Assembly (NCBI RefSeq): GCF_001468085.1
Contig: NZ_LNZB01000004.1
Coordinates: 21,511-85,510, forward strand
From: Legionella waltersii
GTDB taxonomy: Bacteria > Pseudomonadota > Gammaproteobacteria > Legionellales > Legionellaceae
Direction of reading: 5' to 3'
DNA: 64,000 bases
In this document: piece by piece, positions 22,681 to 32,474 of the stretch
Position numbering within the stretch: position 1 is the first letter of the stretch
Layout of the letters: each line of letters begins with the position of its first letter
Translations under genes and position numbers: made by a program
The notes under the pieces: generated by a model
Seen by the model: the letters and a program-made list of their open reading frames with translations, nothing else
Database searches by the model: none
Told to the model about the DNA's origin: nothing

Positions 22681-24555
22681 ATGACCAGGAAAATAGTGGA
22701 CCTACTTGATGACTATAATATCAACTGCAATTTATCAAGTGATGACCCAATCCTCCAACTTCCTTTGTCCTTATTTAAGGAAACAGAATATGCTGATGTA
22801 ATCACTATAGTCTGGTTTTATGAACATAATTGGTATAACCCATCAAAAGTACCTTCAACAAACAAAAAAATGGGAGAAATTAGCTATCGTCAATCCTTAG
22901 AGTTTTATAATTCGGTAAAAAGCAAGGTGGAATCTACGATGAAGTTGCCTGTAGATTTATCTTCAGATGAAATAATCATCAATAAATCTCCTGCATCTTT
23001 ATGGGTAAATGCCTCTCAAACAACCTACCTCCTCTGCACCATGGATATCTTTGCTAAAATGATGACAAACATTAATTGTGATGATGAGCAAGAGATGTTT
23101 TTTAAATGGATTCTAGAGGGTCAGCTAAGCACACAAGATCAAGCAAGACTAGAAAGCCGATTAAGCATCAATACGTTAAAAAACACACTCGATGCCGTTG
23201 TATGTAATATGGCTAGGAATTTGCTCAACTCAGCCACATTCCAACAATCAAGCCACTCTATTGCTTTAGTAAAGAAACTTCTAGAGAACTTAATTCAAGG
23301 TAACTCTGGATTATTAGAAGATAATGCTCGGTTTTTCATTTCTGTGTTAAGACAAGTCATAACCATTTTTCCTACCCCAATCAGTGTGATCCTTCAAGGA
23401 TTAGGTATACATATTCCTGATCAGCTTAGCCCAGAATTAGCCTTTATTTTAACAATGAACATCGATGACATACCTGGTTTAAAGGATGAAAATTGGCCTG
23501 TTTTTATCTATTGCATCACTCTCTTTCTTCATCAATGTGCTCAGGGTAGTCCATCGTTATTGTCATACTCCTATGCTGGAGCGGCACTGAATTTTTCCTT
23601 TGAGAGTTGTACAAAACATCACACGCAACGTCTTTTGGAGAGCCTTGAATCAAAAAAATCTTTTTACACAAAAGAGATTTCAGATCAGCTAAAAATGGAG
23701 CTGAGCGAATTTAATTTATCCTCTGTCCATCCAGAGTTGTTAGCCTTATTATGCTTTGAACGGTGTGATCCTTTAAAACAATTGTTTATAACGGCATGGA
23801 AAAACCAACAAGTTTCATTACCAAATACACCGGTGACAGCGTTGTTAGCCAGTAAAAATAAATTTACTCTTGGTGAAACAATTTATAACCCCAAAAACAA
23901 TCAGATTGTTTCAGTGAACAAAGAAGATATTTATTTAATTATGAAACTAAAGCAGTTAGTACTCTCCTATAAATCAAAGGCGTCAGGAACTAGTCAGCCA
24001 TTTTTTGCAACAAATGGTAGCAGCACTCAACCGCAGGCTAGAACAAAAGAAGAGTATTTACAGGAGTTTGAAACATTGAGCAGACAAATCAGTGATCCAA
24101 AACTTAAACTTTTTTTGACCATTGAATCTATTGACTCCCTACATTTTAGTTATGTGCCTAATTCTTCCGCTGTTTTTGAGTTCATGCATCAATACCTGGT
24201 CAGTTCAGAGCCCCAATATCCCCCGACGAGCGACCTGCGAGATTTAAATCTAGTTTTGAACAGTCCACAGGTCCTAGATGGAATTATTCTGTCTATATCA
24301 AAGGATAAGTTATTGGTCAACTTAAACGACGAAAGTTCCTATATAGCAGAACTAGAACGTATCGACGAAAAAATTGGTAAATTGGAGTCCATGCTAACCG
24401 GCTCCGGGGATGACGTCGCAACCGAAGAGACAAAACTACGTCAGTGGTGGCTTGAAATTCAATTACAAACCTGGGTAAAAATCAAAGAAATGATGACTAC
24501 AAAACAAGAAGAAGCCGATATGAGGCATGGAAAAGTAGAGTTCGCTTTGCTTTAA
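22681..24555 (+). CDS. Hypothetical protein, effector candidate
   Basis: I recognise no domain in this 624-residue protein. ATG 22681 is preferred because GGAG lies seven bases upstream; the ATG four codons earlier sits against AAGGAA. Composition is Leu/Ser/Asn-rich and predicted mostly helical, without a signal peptide or a clear membrane segment, although residues 230-275 are rather hydrophobic. Residues about 560-600 are a charged helix, and the C-terminal 30 residues (KQEEADMRHGKVEFALL) mix Glu with a hydrophobic end, as in several Dot/Icm substrates. It stands alone between divergent and convergent housekeeping genes, as effector genes often do. No function is proposed. Confidence 0.6.
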   Translation: MTRKIVDLLDDYNINCNLSSDDPILQLPLSLFKETEYADVITIVWFYEHNWYNPSKVPSTNKKMGEISYRQSLEFYNSVKSKVESTMKLPVDLSSDEIIINKSPASLWVNASQTTYLLCTMDIFAKMMTNINCDDEQEMFFKWILEGQLSTQDQARLESRLSINTLKNTLDAVVCNMARNLLNSATFQQSSHSIALVKKLLENLIQGNSGLLEDNARFFISVLRQVITIFPTPISVILQGLGIHIPDQLSPELAFILTMNIDDIPGLKDENWPVFIYCITLFLHQCAQGSPSLLSYSYAGAALNFSFESCTKHHTQRLLESLESKKSFYTKEISDQLKMELSEFNLSSVHPELLALLCFERCDPLKQLFITAWKNQQVSLPNTPVTALLASKNKFTLGETIYNPKNNQIVSVNKEDIYLIMKLKQLVLSYKSKASGTSQPFFATNGSSTQPQARTKEEYLQEFETLSRQISDPKLKLFLTIESIDSLHFSYVPNSSAVFEFMHQYLVSSEPQYPPTSDLRDLNLVLNSPQVLDGIILSISKDKLLVNLNDESSYIAELERIDEKIGKLESMLTGSGDDVATEETKLRQWWLEIQLQTWVKIKEMMTTKQEEADMRHGKVEFALL

Positions 24556-24560
24556 AGGAT

Positions 24561-24584
24561 GTATTGGTCTAACTAGACCAATAC
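24561..24584. terminator. Hairpin between convergent orphan gene and tldD
   Basis: A perfect 11-bp inverted repeat (GTATTGGTCTA / TAGACCAATAC) has a 2-base centre and lies six bases after the plus-strand stop and 15 bases before the tldD stop. It can act in both directions. A T-run is lacking downstream on the plus strand, so this may be a weak or Rho-assisted terminator. Confidence 0.5.
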
Positions 24585-24598
24585 AAATTATCCAATAA

Positions 24599-26041
24599 CT
24601 ATTTAGTTCCACCAACAGTCAATGCATCAATTTTCAATGTGGGTTGGCCTACCCCTACTGGAACAGATTGCCCATCCTTTCCACACACACCAATTCCTTT
24701 ATCCAATGCCAAATCATTTCCAATCATGCTAATTTTTTGCATGACCTCCGGCCCATTTCCAATTAAAGTTGCCCCTTTAACCGGTTTGGTCACTTTCCCA
24801 TCTTCAATTAGGTAAGCTTCACTGGCTGAGAAGACAAATTGCCCTGAGGTAATATCTACTTGCCCCCCACCAAAATTTACTGCGTATAACCCCTTTTTGA
24901 CCGTTCGAATAATTTCTTCAGGGTCATGTTGCCCTGCTAACATGTAGGTATTTGTCATTCGTGGCATAGGAACATGCGCATAGGATTCTCTTCGGCAGTT
25001 TCCAGTGACTTGCATGCCCATTAATTTAGCATTTAATTTATCTTGCATGTAATTGACTAACACGCCATTTTCAATCAAGGTTGTACATTGAGTGGGAGTT
25101 CCTTCATCATCCACAGTCAAAGAGCCTCTACGATTTTGTAAGGTTCCATCATCTACTACAGTGACGCCCGTTGCTGCTACTTTCTGTCCAACACGCCCTG
25201 AAAATGCAGAAAGACCTTTTCGATTAAAATCGCCCTCTAATCCATGTCCAACTGCTTCATGCAATAACACACCCGGCCAACCCGGGCCTAATACTACTGG
25301 CATAGTCCCCGCTGGGGCATGATCAGCTTCCAAGTTCACCAAAGCCTCTCGAACAGCATCTCGTGCATAGCTAAGGGCTATGTCCTTTTCTGTAAAATAG
25401 GAATAGGCGACTCTTCCTCCACCCCCAGCACGAGCAGATTCTCTTCGTCCGTGTTTGTCTTCAACGATAACGCTTACATTCACACTGACTAAAGGTCTAA
25501 TGTCTGCAACCATTTGTCCACTCATCCCCGCAACCATAACCACTTCATAGCAACCACTTAAGGAAGCATTGACCTGAATGACTCTGGGATCAATACTTCT
25601 TGCTTCTTTGTCTATTGCTTCTAATAAGGCTATCTTTTCTTGCTTAGTCATTGTTTCAAGAGGATTTAAACCTTGATAACGACTGATAGGCGCAGTGTCT
25701 ACCTTGACCTTTTGAAGGGTTTTAGAGCCTGTTAAGGCAATTGAACGCGCTGCCTCAGCGGCACGTAACATTGAGGGGAGTAAGATGTCGTCACAATAAG
25801 CAAATCCAGTTTTCTCACCACTGACGGCGCGAACCCCCACCCCTTTTTCGATTGAATAGCTTCCACTTTTGACCTCTGAATCTTCCAGATACCAGGATTC
25901 AAAGCTTGTGCTTTGAAAGTAAAGATCCGCATCATCAATAGGATGACTCGTCATTGATCTGAAGAGTTTTTCGATTCCTATTTCATCTAGAGAAGCAGGG
26001 GCTAATAAGATTTCTTTTGCTAGAACCAGTGCTTGGGACAT
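24599..26041 (-). CDS. tldD: Metalloprotease TldD
   Basis: TldD, with its partner TldE/PmbA, forms a cytoplasmic protease that degrades unfolded peptides and processes microcin-like precursors and CcdA. The 480 residues match the family length. The zinc motif HExxxH is visible as [11 protein letters not shown] near residue 262, inside the PmbA/TldD fold, and a late Cys (VCGKDGQ) completes the site in homologues. The gene lies downstream of a nitrilase-family gene on the same strand with a 163-base gap, the same order (yhdP)-nit-tldD known from other gammaproteobacteria. The tldE partner is not in this window. Confidence 0.96.
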   Translation of the reverse strand: MSQALVLAKEILLAPASLDEIGIEKLFRSMTSHPIDDADLYFQSTSFESWYLEDSEVKSGSYSIEKGVGVRAVSGEKTGFAYCDDILLPSMLRAAEAARSIALTGSKTLQKVKVDTAPISRYQGLNPLETMTKQEKIALLEAIDKEARSIDPRVIQVNASLSGCYEVVMVAGMSGQMVADIRPLVSVNVSVIVEDKHGRRESARAGGGGRVAYSYFTEKDIALSYARDAVREALVNLEADHAPAGTMPVVLGPGWPGVLLHEAVGHGLEGDFNRKGLSAFSGRVGQKVAATGVTVVDDGTLQNRRGSLTVDDEGTPTQCTTLIENGVLVNYMQDKLNAKLMGMQVTGNCRRESYAHVPMPRMTNTYMLAGQHDPEEIIRTVKKGLYAVNFGGGQVDITSGQFVFSASEAYLIEDGKVTKPVKGATLIGNGPEVMQKISMIGNDLALDKGIGVCGKDGQSVPVGVGQPTLKIDALTVGGTK

Positions 26042-26112
26042 GGGTTTACCTTAGGATGAAAACTCTGATTGTAGCCAAATGCAGTCTATATTTGAAGTAG
26101 TGGACTAAGATT

Positions 26113-26146
26113 GATGGGGATGGATCCTCTGGGGTCCGTCCCCATC
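26113..26146. repeat. Dispersed GC-rich hairpin repeat, copy 1
   Basis: The inverted repeat GATGGGGATGGATCC / GGGGTCCGTCCCCATC has a TCT centre; two or three positions are not Watson-Crick paired. The same unit, in perfect form, recurs at 37839-37873 with similar flanks. It lies between the nitrilase-family gene and tldD and could affect transcript ends. Two copies of the same hairpin in one window argue for a dispersed repeat and not a simple terminator. Confidence 0.6.
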
Positions 26147-26204
26147 TCTGTGTATCATCTCTTACGCATCTAGAGTTCTATCTATACCTAGTACCTGTTT
26201 GAAG

Positions 26205-27011
26205 TTAATTCAACACATGATGTTGAATAGAAGGAAATTGATTGCGTAAATGCTCTAAACGTTGCAGATCAATTCCAGCCATGATAACTCCAGGTCCAGT
26301 TTCTATGGAGGATAAAACCTTTCCCCAAGGCTCCACAACCATACTGTGTCCGTAGGTGTGTCGCCCATTCTGGTGTATTCCCCCTTGGTTGGCGGCTAGA
26401 ACATAGGATAAATTCTCGATAGCTCTAGCTCTAAGCAGCACCTCCCAATGAGCTTTTCCTGTGACCTCAGTAAAGGCTGAGGGAATAGAGAATAATTGAG
26501 CCCCTTTCTGTTGCAAGCTATGAAATAACTCCGGAAAACGTAAATCATAACAAACACTAAGACCGATTTTACCCACAGGTGTATCAACACAAACCAATTC
26601 ATTTCCTGGTTCAATGGTTAATGATTCTTGGTGAGCTTCTTGTTCTGATACGCGTACATCAAACAAATGAATTTTATCGTAGCGCGCTGCACATGCACCT
26701 TGACTGTCATAAACTAAACAACTAGCTCGAACTCGTCTGCCTCCTGTTTTCATAGGTAATGTTCCTGCAATTACCCATATTTTAAGAGATTTTGCTAATT
26801 GACCAATTTTATCCTGGATTACCCCATTTCCGTAAGCTTCTGCAACATGAAATCTATCGGTTTCGCGCATGCCCATAAAAGCAAAATTTTCCGGTAATTG
26901 CGCTAACAACGCACCTTGCTCTTTCGCTTGAACTAATAACTTCTCAGCTTGTTTTAAATTCTCGCCCACATTAGCAGTGGATACCATTTGGACGATGGCA
27001 ACTTGATTCAT
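26205..27011 (-). CDS. Nitrilase-superfamily amidase, Nit1/YbeM type
   Basis: A 268-residue carbon-nitrogen hydrolase. The catalytic Glu-Lys-Cys triad is visible: Glu in LPENFAF (about residue 41), Lys in YDKIHLFDV, and Cys in SVCYDLRFPELF (about residue 154). The Nit/YbeM group hydrolyses deaminated glutathione or omega-amides, a metabolite-repair job; that specificity is inferred from the motif context DVRVSEQEAHQES. The gene is upstream of tldD on the same strand. A start with MNQVAIVQMVSTANV fits the family N-terminus exactly. Confidence 0.92.
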   Translation of the reverse strand: MNQVAIVQMVSTANVGENLKQAEKLLVQAKEQGALLAQLPENFAFMGMRETDRFHVAEAYGNGVIQDKIGQLAKSLKIWVIAGTLPMKTGGRRVRASCLVYDSQGACAARYDKIHLFDVRVSEQEAHQESLTIEPGNELVCVDTPVGKIGLSVCYDLRFPELFHSLQQKGAQLFSIPSAFTEVTGKAHWEVLLRARAIENLSYVLAANQGGIHQNGRHTYGHSMVVEPWGKVLSSIETGPGVIMAGIDLQRLEHLRNQFPSIQHHVLN

Positions 27012-27311
27012 AATAAGCCTTTTTGATGTTTAATAGTGATATTGCATAATATCATCCGCTTCCTGACGATCGCCGCTCGGTTTGTTCTCTTGATATTTCG
27101 AGCGGCTGTTAGAGGGTAGATAAATGCTTTCATTCGATGTTATCACAAAGTAAATTGACATCAATGCCATTTCGCTTTAATAATTAAGTACCTATGGTGA
27201 GGTATTTTTACCAAAGGTTTTTCCAGAAAATAATTGCATGAAACACCCTTGAAAAAAGGAAATTTGTCCATAGATATGCTACAATACTATTAAATATATG
27301 GAGTTCTAACA
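27012..27311. other. Divergent intergenic region of nitrilase and BI-1-family genes
   Basis: This 300-base gap contains an imperfect GC-rich inverted repeat (CGCCGCTCG at 27071 with CGAGCGGCTG at 27099) and, near its right end, the probable promoter and GGAG ribosome binding site of the plus-strand gene. Nothing else is supported. Confidence 0.5.
27249..27276 (+). promoter_or_regulatory. Candidate sigma-70 promoter of the BI-1-family gene
   Basis: TTGAAA (27249) and TAGATA (27271) are spaced by 16 bases and lie about 36 bases before the start codon. Several other AT-rich hexamers overlap here, so this is only the best-looking pair. Confidence 0.25.
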
Positions 27312-27986
27312 ATGAACCGAAACGATGTCACTGTATTAAGTCAACGTAATGAATCTGTCCTTGCAACTAATAAGGTCTTAAGAAACACTTATTTACTATT
27401 AAGCTTAACCTTTTTATTCAGTGCATTCACAGCCTATTTGTCTTTTGTTACTGGCGCTCGCCCAATGAATCCTCTTCTTATGATAGTTGGAGTCTATGGG
27501 TTGATGTTCCTTACTCATGCTTTAAAAAACAGTGCGTTAGGTTTAATCAGTGTCTTTGCTTTCACTGGATTTTTAGGTTACACAATTGGTCCAGTACTTA
27601 ATTTTTACATCACTGGATTTTCTAATGGACACCAAATAGTTGCAACAGCTCTTGGTGGCACAGGCATGATTTTCTTTGCTTTGTCAGGATATGCACTAAC
27701 AACAAGAAAGGATTTCAGTTATTTAGGTGGTTTCTTGTTCGTTGGAGTGATGGTAGCCCTACTTGCTATGATTGCAGGAATATTCATCCATCTACCAGCC
27801 TTGCAATTAATGATTTCAGCTGCTTTCATACTGATTTCATCTGGCTTAATTTTATTACAAACAAGTCAAATCATTCATGGTGGTGAAACAAACTACATCG
27901 TAGCTACTGTGAGTTTGTTTGTATCCATATACAATTTATTTGTTAGTCTGCTGAATATACTGAGTGCCTTTTCAGGTCGCGACTAA
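27312..27986 (+). CDS. Bax inhibitor-1/YccA family membrane protein
   Basis: Seven-transmembrane inner-membrane protein of the BI-1 (UPF0005) family, 224 residues, the usual length. Family features include LRNTYLLLSLTFLFSA at the first segment, the conserved segment FTGFLGYTIGPVLNFY, TALGGTGMIFFALSGYAL, and the C-terminal SLFVSIYNLFVSLLNILS. E. coli YccA modulates FtsH degradation of membrane proteins, and BI-1 relatives leak calcium in a pH-dependent way; which applies here is not shown by sequence. GGAG lies eight bases upstream of ATG. It is monocistronic and ends in a clear intrinsic terminator. Confidence 0.95.
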   Translation: MNRNDVTVLSQRNESVLATNKVLRNTYLLLSLTFLFSAFTAYLSFVTGARPMNPLLMIVGVYGLMFLTHALKNSALGLISVFAFTGFLGYTIGPVLNFYITGFSNGHQIVATALGGTGMIFFALSGYALTTRKDFSYLGGFLFVGVMVALLAMIAGIFIHLPALQLMISAAFILISSGLILLQTSQIIHGGETNYIVATVSLFVSIYNLFVSLLNILSAFSGRD

Positions 27987-28007
27987 ATAAAGGTTCCTCT
28001 ACCTGAG

Positions 28008-28031
28008 TCCCGGTTTATCCGGGATTTTTTT
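28008..28031 (+). terminator. Rho-independent terminator of the BI-1-family gene
   Basis: A GC-rich stem TCCCGG / CCGGGA with a TTTAT loop is followed directly by seven T residues, 21 bases after the stop codon. This is the best intrinsic terminator in the window. Confidence 0.85.
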
Positions 28032-28065
28032 GCTTTAAAAGTCATTCAATGAGTTATTCAATGAA

Positions 28066-28189
28066 CAGGTCTTACGAAAAACCCCAAAGTCGAGGCAAAA
28101 ATAGAGTTCAATGAGGGAGTTTAGATTCACTAAATGACCGAATTGAACTCTATTTTTAACGAAGAGATTGGGGTTTTTCGTAAGTCCTC
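28066..28189 (-). mobile_element. 124-bp palindromic MITE-like element, intact copy
   Basis: The element is bounded by terminal inverted repeats with consensus CAGGACTTACGAAAAACCCC and flanked by a 5-bp direct repeat, ATGAA, at 28061-28065 and 28190-28194. Inside, a second perfect 16-bp inverted repeat (28097-28112 and 28142-28157) encloses a 29-base loop. The loop, read on the minus strand, matches the loop of the copy at 33561. It has no coding capacity, so a transposase elsewhere would have to move it. The orientation given is relative to the 33561 copy. Confidence 0.85.
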
Positions 28190-28225
28190 ATGAAATCAGT
28201 ATCCTAGGGCTACTGATATCCAATG

Positions 28226-29191
28226 CTATTGTTGCCAACTAGCCTTTGCTCGATATAAAGCGCTTAAATCACCGATCTGCTTATTCACTCCCTGTGGCAG
28301 GGTAAACAACTCTCGACTATGTTGGTAATAAACACCCAGAGGAACAGGATGTGAAGGAAAACTCAAGCGTGCTAAACGCATTGCATCTATTAAGTTTGAA
28401 GGCTTATGAATGTATGCGATATTTTCAGAAGCTGATTTACGCACCCATTCTTCGCCCTGTAAATCAAGAGCATTTTCCTTCTCAGCACCAAAGAATAAAG
28501 GACGTCCTGCTTCCAAGAGGATTGTATTTACTGCACGATTGCTTTTCACTGCAAAATCATCAAAAGCACCATGATTAAAGATGTTACAATCCTGGTAAAT
28601 TTCAACAAATGAACAGCCTTGATGCTCATAGGCTTGCTTAATAACACTGGCCAAGTGATTAGGATCTTTATCGACTGCACGAGCAACAAAACTTGCTCCT
28701 GCTGCCAAAGCAAACATGAGTGGATTTATTGGTTCATTGCTTACACCCTGTGGTGAAGTTTTAGTGACTTGGCCTTTTTGCGATGTAGGCGAAAATTGCC
28801 CTTTTGTTAGTCCATAGACTTGATTATTAAACAGTAAAATATTGACGTTTACATTACGTCGTAAAATATGCAATAAGTGGTTTCCACCTATGCTTAGAGC
28901 ATCTCCATCACCTGTAATGATCCAAACACTCAGGTCGTCTCTCATCGCCTTTAAGCCTGTTGCAACAGCCGTAGCGCGACCATGAATCGTATGAAAACCA
29001 TAAGTATTCATGTAATAGGGCAATCGTCCAGCACAACCAATTCCGGAAACAAAAACATGCTTTTCTGGTGCCAGACCTAAATCGGGTAATACCCTTTGTA
29101 AAGCGGCTAAGATTGCGTAATCACCACAACCTGGGCACCAACGAACTTCATTGGCATTAGTAAAATCTTCTCGTTTATAATTGCTGTTCAT
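28226..29191 (-). CDS. korB: 2-oxoacid:ferredoxin oxidoreductase beta subunit
   Basis: Thiamine-diphosphate-binding beta subunit of a 2-oxoacid:ferredoxin oxidoreductase, probably 2-oxoglutarate (KorAB), which makes or uses acyl-CoA with reduced ferredoxin. In the 321 residues, WCPGCGDYAIL holds the conserved Cys pair, and GDGDALSIGGNH...VNILLFNNQVYGLTKGQ is the TPP/Mg motif (GDGD...NNxxYGLT). Further Cys residues (GIGCAGR, EIYQDCNIF) fit the cluster ligands of the two-subunit enzymes. Its start overlaps the end of korA by 17 bases, so expression is coupled. KorAB is compact, without the separate delta ferredoxin subunit. Confidence 0.93.
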   Translation of the reverse strand: MNSNYKREDFTNANEVRWCPGCGDYAILAALQRVLPDLGLAPEKHVFVSGIGCAGRLPYYMNTYGFHTIHGRATAVATGLKAMRDDLSVWIITGDGDALSIGGNHLLHILRRNVNVNILLFNNQVYGLTKGQFSPTSQKGQVTKTSPQGVSNEPINPLMFALAAGASFVARAVDKDPNHLASVIKQAYEHQGCSFVEIYQDCNIFNHGAFDDFAVKSNRAVNTILLEAGRPLFFGAEKENALDLQGEEWVRKSASENIAYIHKPSNLIDAMRLARLSFPSHPVPLGVYYQHSRELFTLPQGVNKQIGDLSALYRAKASWQQ

Positions 29192-30992
29192 AATTTGCTT
29201 CCGCTTGGATGGCTTTAACTAGAGATTTCACGCCAAATGGTTGACCATTGCATTGACTAATGGACTTTGCATCGACTAAATAGGTAGAGCGAATAATTTG
29301 ACACAGTTGACCTGAATTTAGTTCAGCAACTAAGACCCTCTCATACGATTTTAATACTATTCCCAAATCACTAGGCAATGGATTAAGATGACGTAAATGA
29401 ACATAGGCAACTGAAATTCCCAATTCTAGGCATTGCTGAACAGCTGATTTTAAACTACCGTAAGTACTTCCCCATCCAATGAGCAACATGGGAGACATGG
29501 TGTCCCCTTCAACAATCAGTTTCTCATACTCACGTGCAATCCCTTTTATTTTATCCATACGCAAATTAACCATTTGCTGATGATTGTCTGCATCATAACT
29601 TACACGTCCTTCATCGCCTTGCTTTTCCAGCCCTCCAATTTGATGAATATATCCAGCTGTACCTGGAAAAATCCAGCTTCTACTTAAAAACTCATCTCGT
29701 TGATAAGGCTTAGCAAATCGATTGTAGTCAATCTTTGGTAATTTTAATTCTGAAAGCTCAGGTATTTCCCAAGGCTCTGCAGCATTAGCCAGATAGGCAT
29801 CCATTAACACAATCACTGGCGTCATGTATTTAATGGCCATTGCAAATGCTTCTAAAATTGTTTTAAAACAATCCGAAGGAGATTTGGCAGCAATGACTGG
29901 CAAAGGGGCTTCACCATGTCGCCCATACAAAGCCTGTCGGAGATCACTCTGGCTTGTTTTAGTAGGCAAGCCTGTTGAAGCCCCTGCGCGCTGTACATCC
30001 ACTAAAACGAGCGGAAGCTCAGTAACAACCGCTAAACCTAGACTTTCACTTTTCAGGTCCAATCCAGGCCCAGAAGTACAAGTTAACGCCAAACGTCCAC
30101 CATAAGCCGCCCCTATACAGGCACAAATCGCTGCAATTTCATCTTCTGCTTGAATAAGCTGTACACCATAATCTGCCAATCGTACACATTCATGCAAAAT
30201 GGCCGATGCAGGGGTAATGGGATAACCAGAAACCAGTAAAGGTGTTTGTGTACCTGTAGCAAGAGTGGCTAACGCCAAGCCCACTGCTTCAACACCAGTA
30301 ATTTGTCGATACTCACCCGATGGTCTATTGACCTCTCCCAGCATGAATTCTCTCCGGGAAAGCTCCAAAGTCATTGCATAGTTATAACCAGCAAGCAACG
30401 CCATTTCGTTGGCTTGAGCAATGGTTTTATTGTTTTTGAATTTTTTAGCAATAAAAGCTTGGCAGGTCGTTGTTGGTAAATCGAATAACCACAGTACTAA
30501 ACCTAATGTGTAAAAATTCTTTGTTTTAGTAGCCTGCGGTTTGGTTAATTCTAATGTTTCCACCGATTGCAGGGTTTGAGAAATTAAAGGGAAAGAAACC
30601 ACTTGGTATTGCTCGGCAACATTGTCTAGAAAACTCTTATCAATGCCTGCTTTTTGCCAATCTTTATCAGCAAAGCTGTCTTCATTCAGAATGAGCAAAC
30701 CACCTTGATTTAGGTGTTGCAGCGAGTTCTTGAGGGCTGCGGGATTTAAAGCGACTAGAACATCAAGCGATTCACCTGCAGTAAAAATAGACCGCTCAGC
30801 CATAGCAAGCTGAAACCCTGATACTCCAGCAACAGTACCCGCAGGCGCCCTGATTTCAGCTGGAAAATCAGGCAAGGTTCTCACGTCACGACCCGATAAG
30901 GCAGCACTAATAGTTAGTTGTTCACCAACCAATTGTACTCCATCCCCTGAGTCTCCAGTAATACGGATTACGATCACGTCATTCATCGACAT
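29175..30992 (-). CDS. korA: 2-oxoacid:ferredoxin oxidoreductase gamma-alpha fusion subunit
   Basis: Partner of the beta subunit. The 605 residues show the usual fused layout: an N-terminal gamma domain ([16 protein letters not shown]..., [22 protein letters not shown], about 1-200) followed by the alpha pyrimidine-binding domain ([17 protein letters not shown]..., [41 protein letters not shown]) and a C-terminal transketolase-like part. The first ATG overlaps the pdxJ stop by 14 bases, and GGAAG lies about nine bases ahead. The complete system oxidises 2-oxoglutarate or a similar acid; the choice of substrate is inferred from overall similarity to the KorA type. Confidence 0.93.
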   Translation of the reverse strand: MSMNDVIVIRITGDSGDGVQLVGEQLTISAALSGRDVRTLPDFPAEIRAPAGTVAGVSGFQLAMAERSIFTAGESLDVLVALNPAALKNSLQHLNQGGLLILNEDSFADKDWQKAGIDKSFLDNVAEQYQVVSFPLISQTLQSVETLELTKPQATKTKNFYTLGLVLWLFDLPTTTCQAFIAKKFKNNKTIAQANEMALLAGYNYAMTLELSRREFMLGEVNRPSGEYRQITGVEAVGLALATLATGTQTPLLVSGYPITPASAILHECVRLADYGVQLIQAEDEIAAICACIGAAYGGRLALTCTSGPGLDLKSESLGLAVVTELPLVLVDVQRAGASTGLPTKTSQSDLRQALYGRHGEAPLPVIAAKSPSDCFKTILEAFAMAIKYMTPVIVLMDAYLANAAEPWEIPELSELKLPKIDYNRFAKPYQRDEFLSRSWIFPGTAGYIHQIGGLEKQGDEGRVSYDADNHQQMVNLRMDKIKGIAREYEKLIVEGDTMSPMLLIGWGSTYGSLKSAVQQCLELGISVAYVHLRHLNPLPSDLGIVLKSYERVLVAELNSGQLCQIIRSTYLVDAKSISQCNGQPFGVKSLVKAIQAEANYEQQL

Positions 30993-31725
30993 AATATCTC
31001 GCTTCCAGCATGAGTTGGCGCATATGCTTTACTGCTTCTTTCAAACCACAAAACAACGCTCGTGCAATAATCGCATGGCCTATGTTAAGTTCATGAAACT
31101 CTATTATTTGTGCGATGGGTTTAACATTCTGGTAATTCAACCCATGACCTGCATTAACAATTAAATTTAAGCCAGCTGCAAATTCAGCTGCCTCTTTGAT
31201 TCGTGTAAGTTCATAAAGTCGCTTTTCATCCGTTGTTGCATCCGCATAGCAACCAGTATGAATTTCAATGACTGGTGCTCCAACATCGACTGCGGCTTTA
31301 ATCTGTTCCTTATCAGGGTCAATAAATAAGGACACTTCACTCCCAAAGTTTTGTAAACGACTTACAGCATGAGCGACCGCTTTAAAATGGGTTAAAACGT
31401 CTAAACCACCTTCTGTGGTTAACTCTTCTCTCTTCTCTGGGACTAAACAAGAATGCTCAGGTTGTATTTCTTCAGCGAAATCAAGCATTGCATCCGTAAC
31501 CGCCAATTCAAGATTCATTCGGGTTTGTAGAACTTGTTTGATTAATCGAACGTCTCTAGCTTGAATATGGCGTAAATCTTCTCGCATATGCAAAGTGATG
31601 CCATCCGCACCCGCTTCTTCTGCATCAATAGCTGCTTGAACAGGATCAGGGTAACGAGTCCCCCTTGCTTGCCTTACTGTTGCAATGTGATCAATATTAA
31701 CGCCTAGTAGTAAGTCTCTTCTCAT
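30979..31725 (-). CDS. pdxJ: Pyridoxine 5'-phosphate synthase
   Basis: Condenses 1-deoxyxylulose 5-phosphate with 3-amino-2-oxopropyl phosphate to give pyridoxine 5'-phosphate in vitamin B6 synthesis. The 248-residue TIM barrel opens with [22 protein letters not shown], the family signature, and continues with [17 protein letters not shown] and [13 protein letters not shown]. It lies in the common order era-recO-pdxJ, 65 bases after recO. Downstream, acpS is the usual neighbour; here korA and korB take its place. Confidence 0.97.
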   Translation of the reverse strand: MRRDLLLGVNIDHIATVRQARGTRYPDPVQAAIDAEEAGADGITLHMREDLRHIQARDVRLIKQVLQTRMNLELAVTDAMLDFAEEIQPEHSCLVPEKREELTTEGGLDVLTHFKAVAHAVSRLQNFGSEVSLFIDPDKEQIKAAVDVGAPVIEIHTGCYADATTDEKRLYELTRIKEAAEFAAGLNLIVNAGHGLNYQNVKPIAQIIEFHELNIGHAIIARALFCGLKEAVKHMRQLMLEARYYVDE

Positions 31726-31790
31726 GTTGCACCAAAAATAGAAATTGAAGAGTATAATAAACTTCCTGTTAAACTGCTATAAACCTACAA

Positions 31791-32474
31791 TTATACATAC
31801 AATTTTCGTGCCTTAATTTCACGTCCACCCAAAAGATGGTCAATGGCTTGACGCATAATTAATTTTGCTGTTTTTAAATAGGCAACTTCACTTAAATTGT
31901 CCGATGCCAAGGCAAGTATATGCGATCCAGAAACTCCATGTTGTGAATTTAAAACAAAGCCCTCACCTGCTATAAATTGATAATAAGCATCAGCCACAAT
32001 CATATCACCCGTTCGTGCCTCATGAACTAAGGAAAATAAATGCCCACAAGATTTAAGCAGCATCCACTCAAATCGTCTTAGAATAGCCTCTACATCCATT
32101 TTTTCTTGAATTTGAGCCAAGCCATTTAACGCCATTACATAGGCAGCAAAAAGATCCTCGTCTGGATAGTCGGTTCTCATTGCATAGACTAAGAGCTCAT
32201 TCAAATACAACCCTGAAAAAAGGGAGTGGCCATTCAATCTCAAACTTGCAGAATTGCATTCAACAGAACGAATATAATATCGCTGATGACGCTCTTCAAA
32301 ACTAATCCATAAAGGGGTAAAGGCTTGCAAAACAGCTTGTTTTTTTGGAGTTCTTCCACCTTTGTACAAACAATCAAGCAAACCCAGCTCTTTTGTAAAC
32401 AGCACTAGACGAACACTGGTATCCCCAGAATATTTTTTATGAAGTAACCATGCTTGTAGTGATTTAATGGTCAT
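31791..32474 (-). CDS. recO: DNA repair protein RecO
   Basis: RecO works with RecR and RecF to load RecA on SSB-coated gaps. The protein has 227 residues (E. coli 242). The N-terminal OB-fold carries QAWLLHKKYSGDTSVRLVLFTKELGLLDCLYKGGRTPKK, followed by the helical domain (SGLYLNELLVYAM). There is no zinc-binding Cys cluster, as in other gammaproteobacterial RecO. Its ATG lies inside the 3' end of era (11-base overlap), so the two are translationally coupled. Confidence 0.95.
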   Translation of the reverse strand: MTIKSLQAWLLHKKYSGDTSVRLVLFTKELGLLDCLYKGGRTPKKQAVLQAFTPLWISFEERHQRYYIRSVECNSASLRLNGHSLFSGLYLNELLVYAMRTDYPDEDLFAAYVMALNGLAQIQEKMDVEAILRRFEWMLLKSCGHLFSLVHEARTGDMIVADAYYQFIAGEGFVLNSQHGVSGSHILALASDNLSEVAYLKTAKLIMRQAIDHLLGGREIKARKLYV

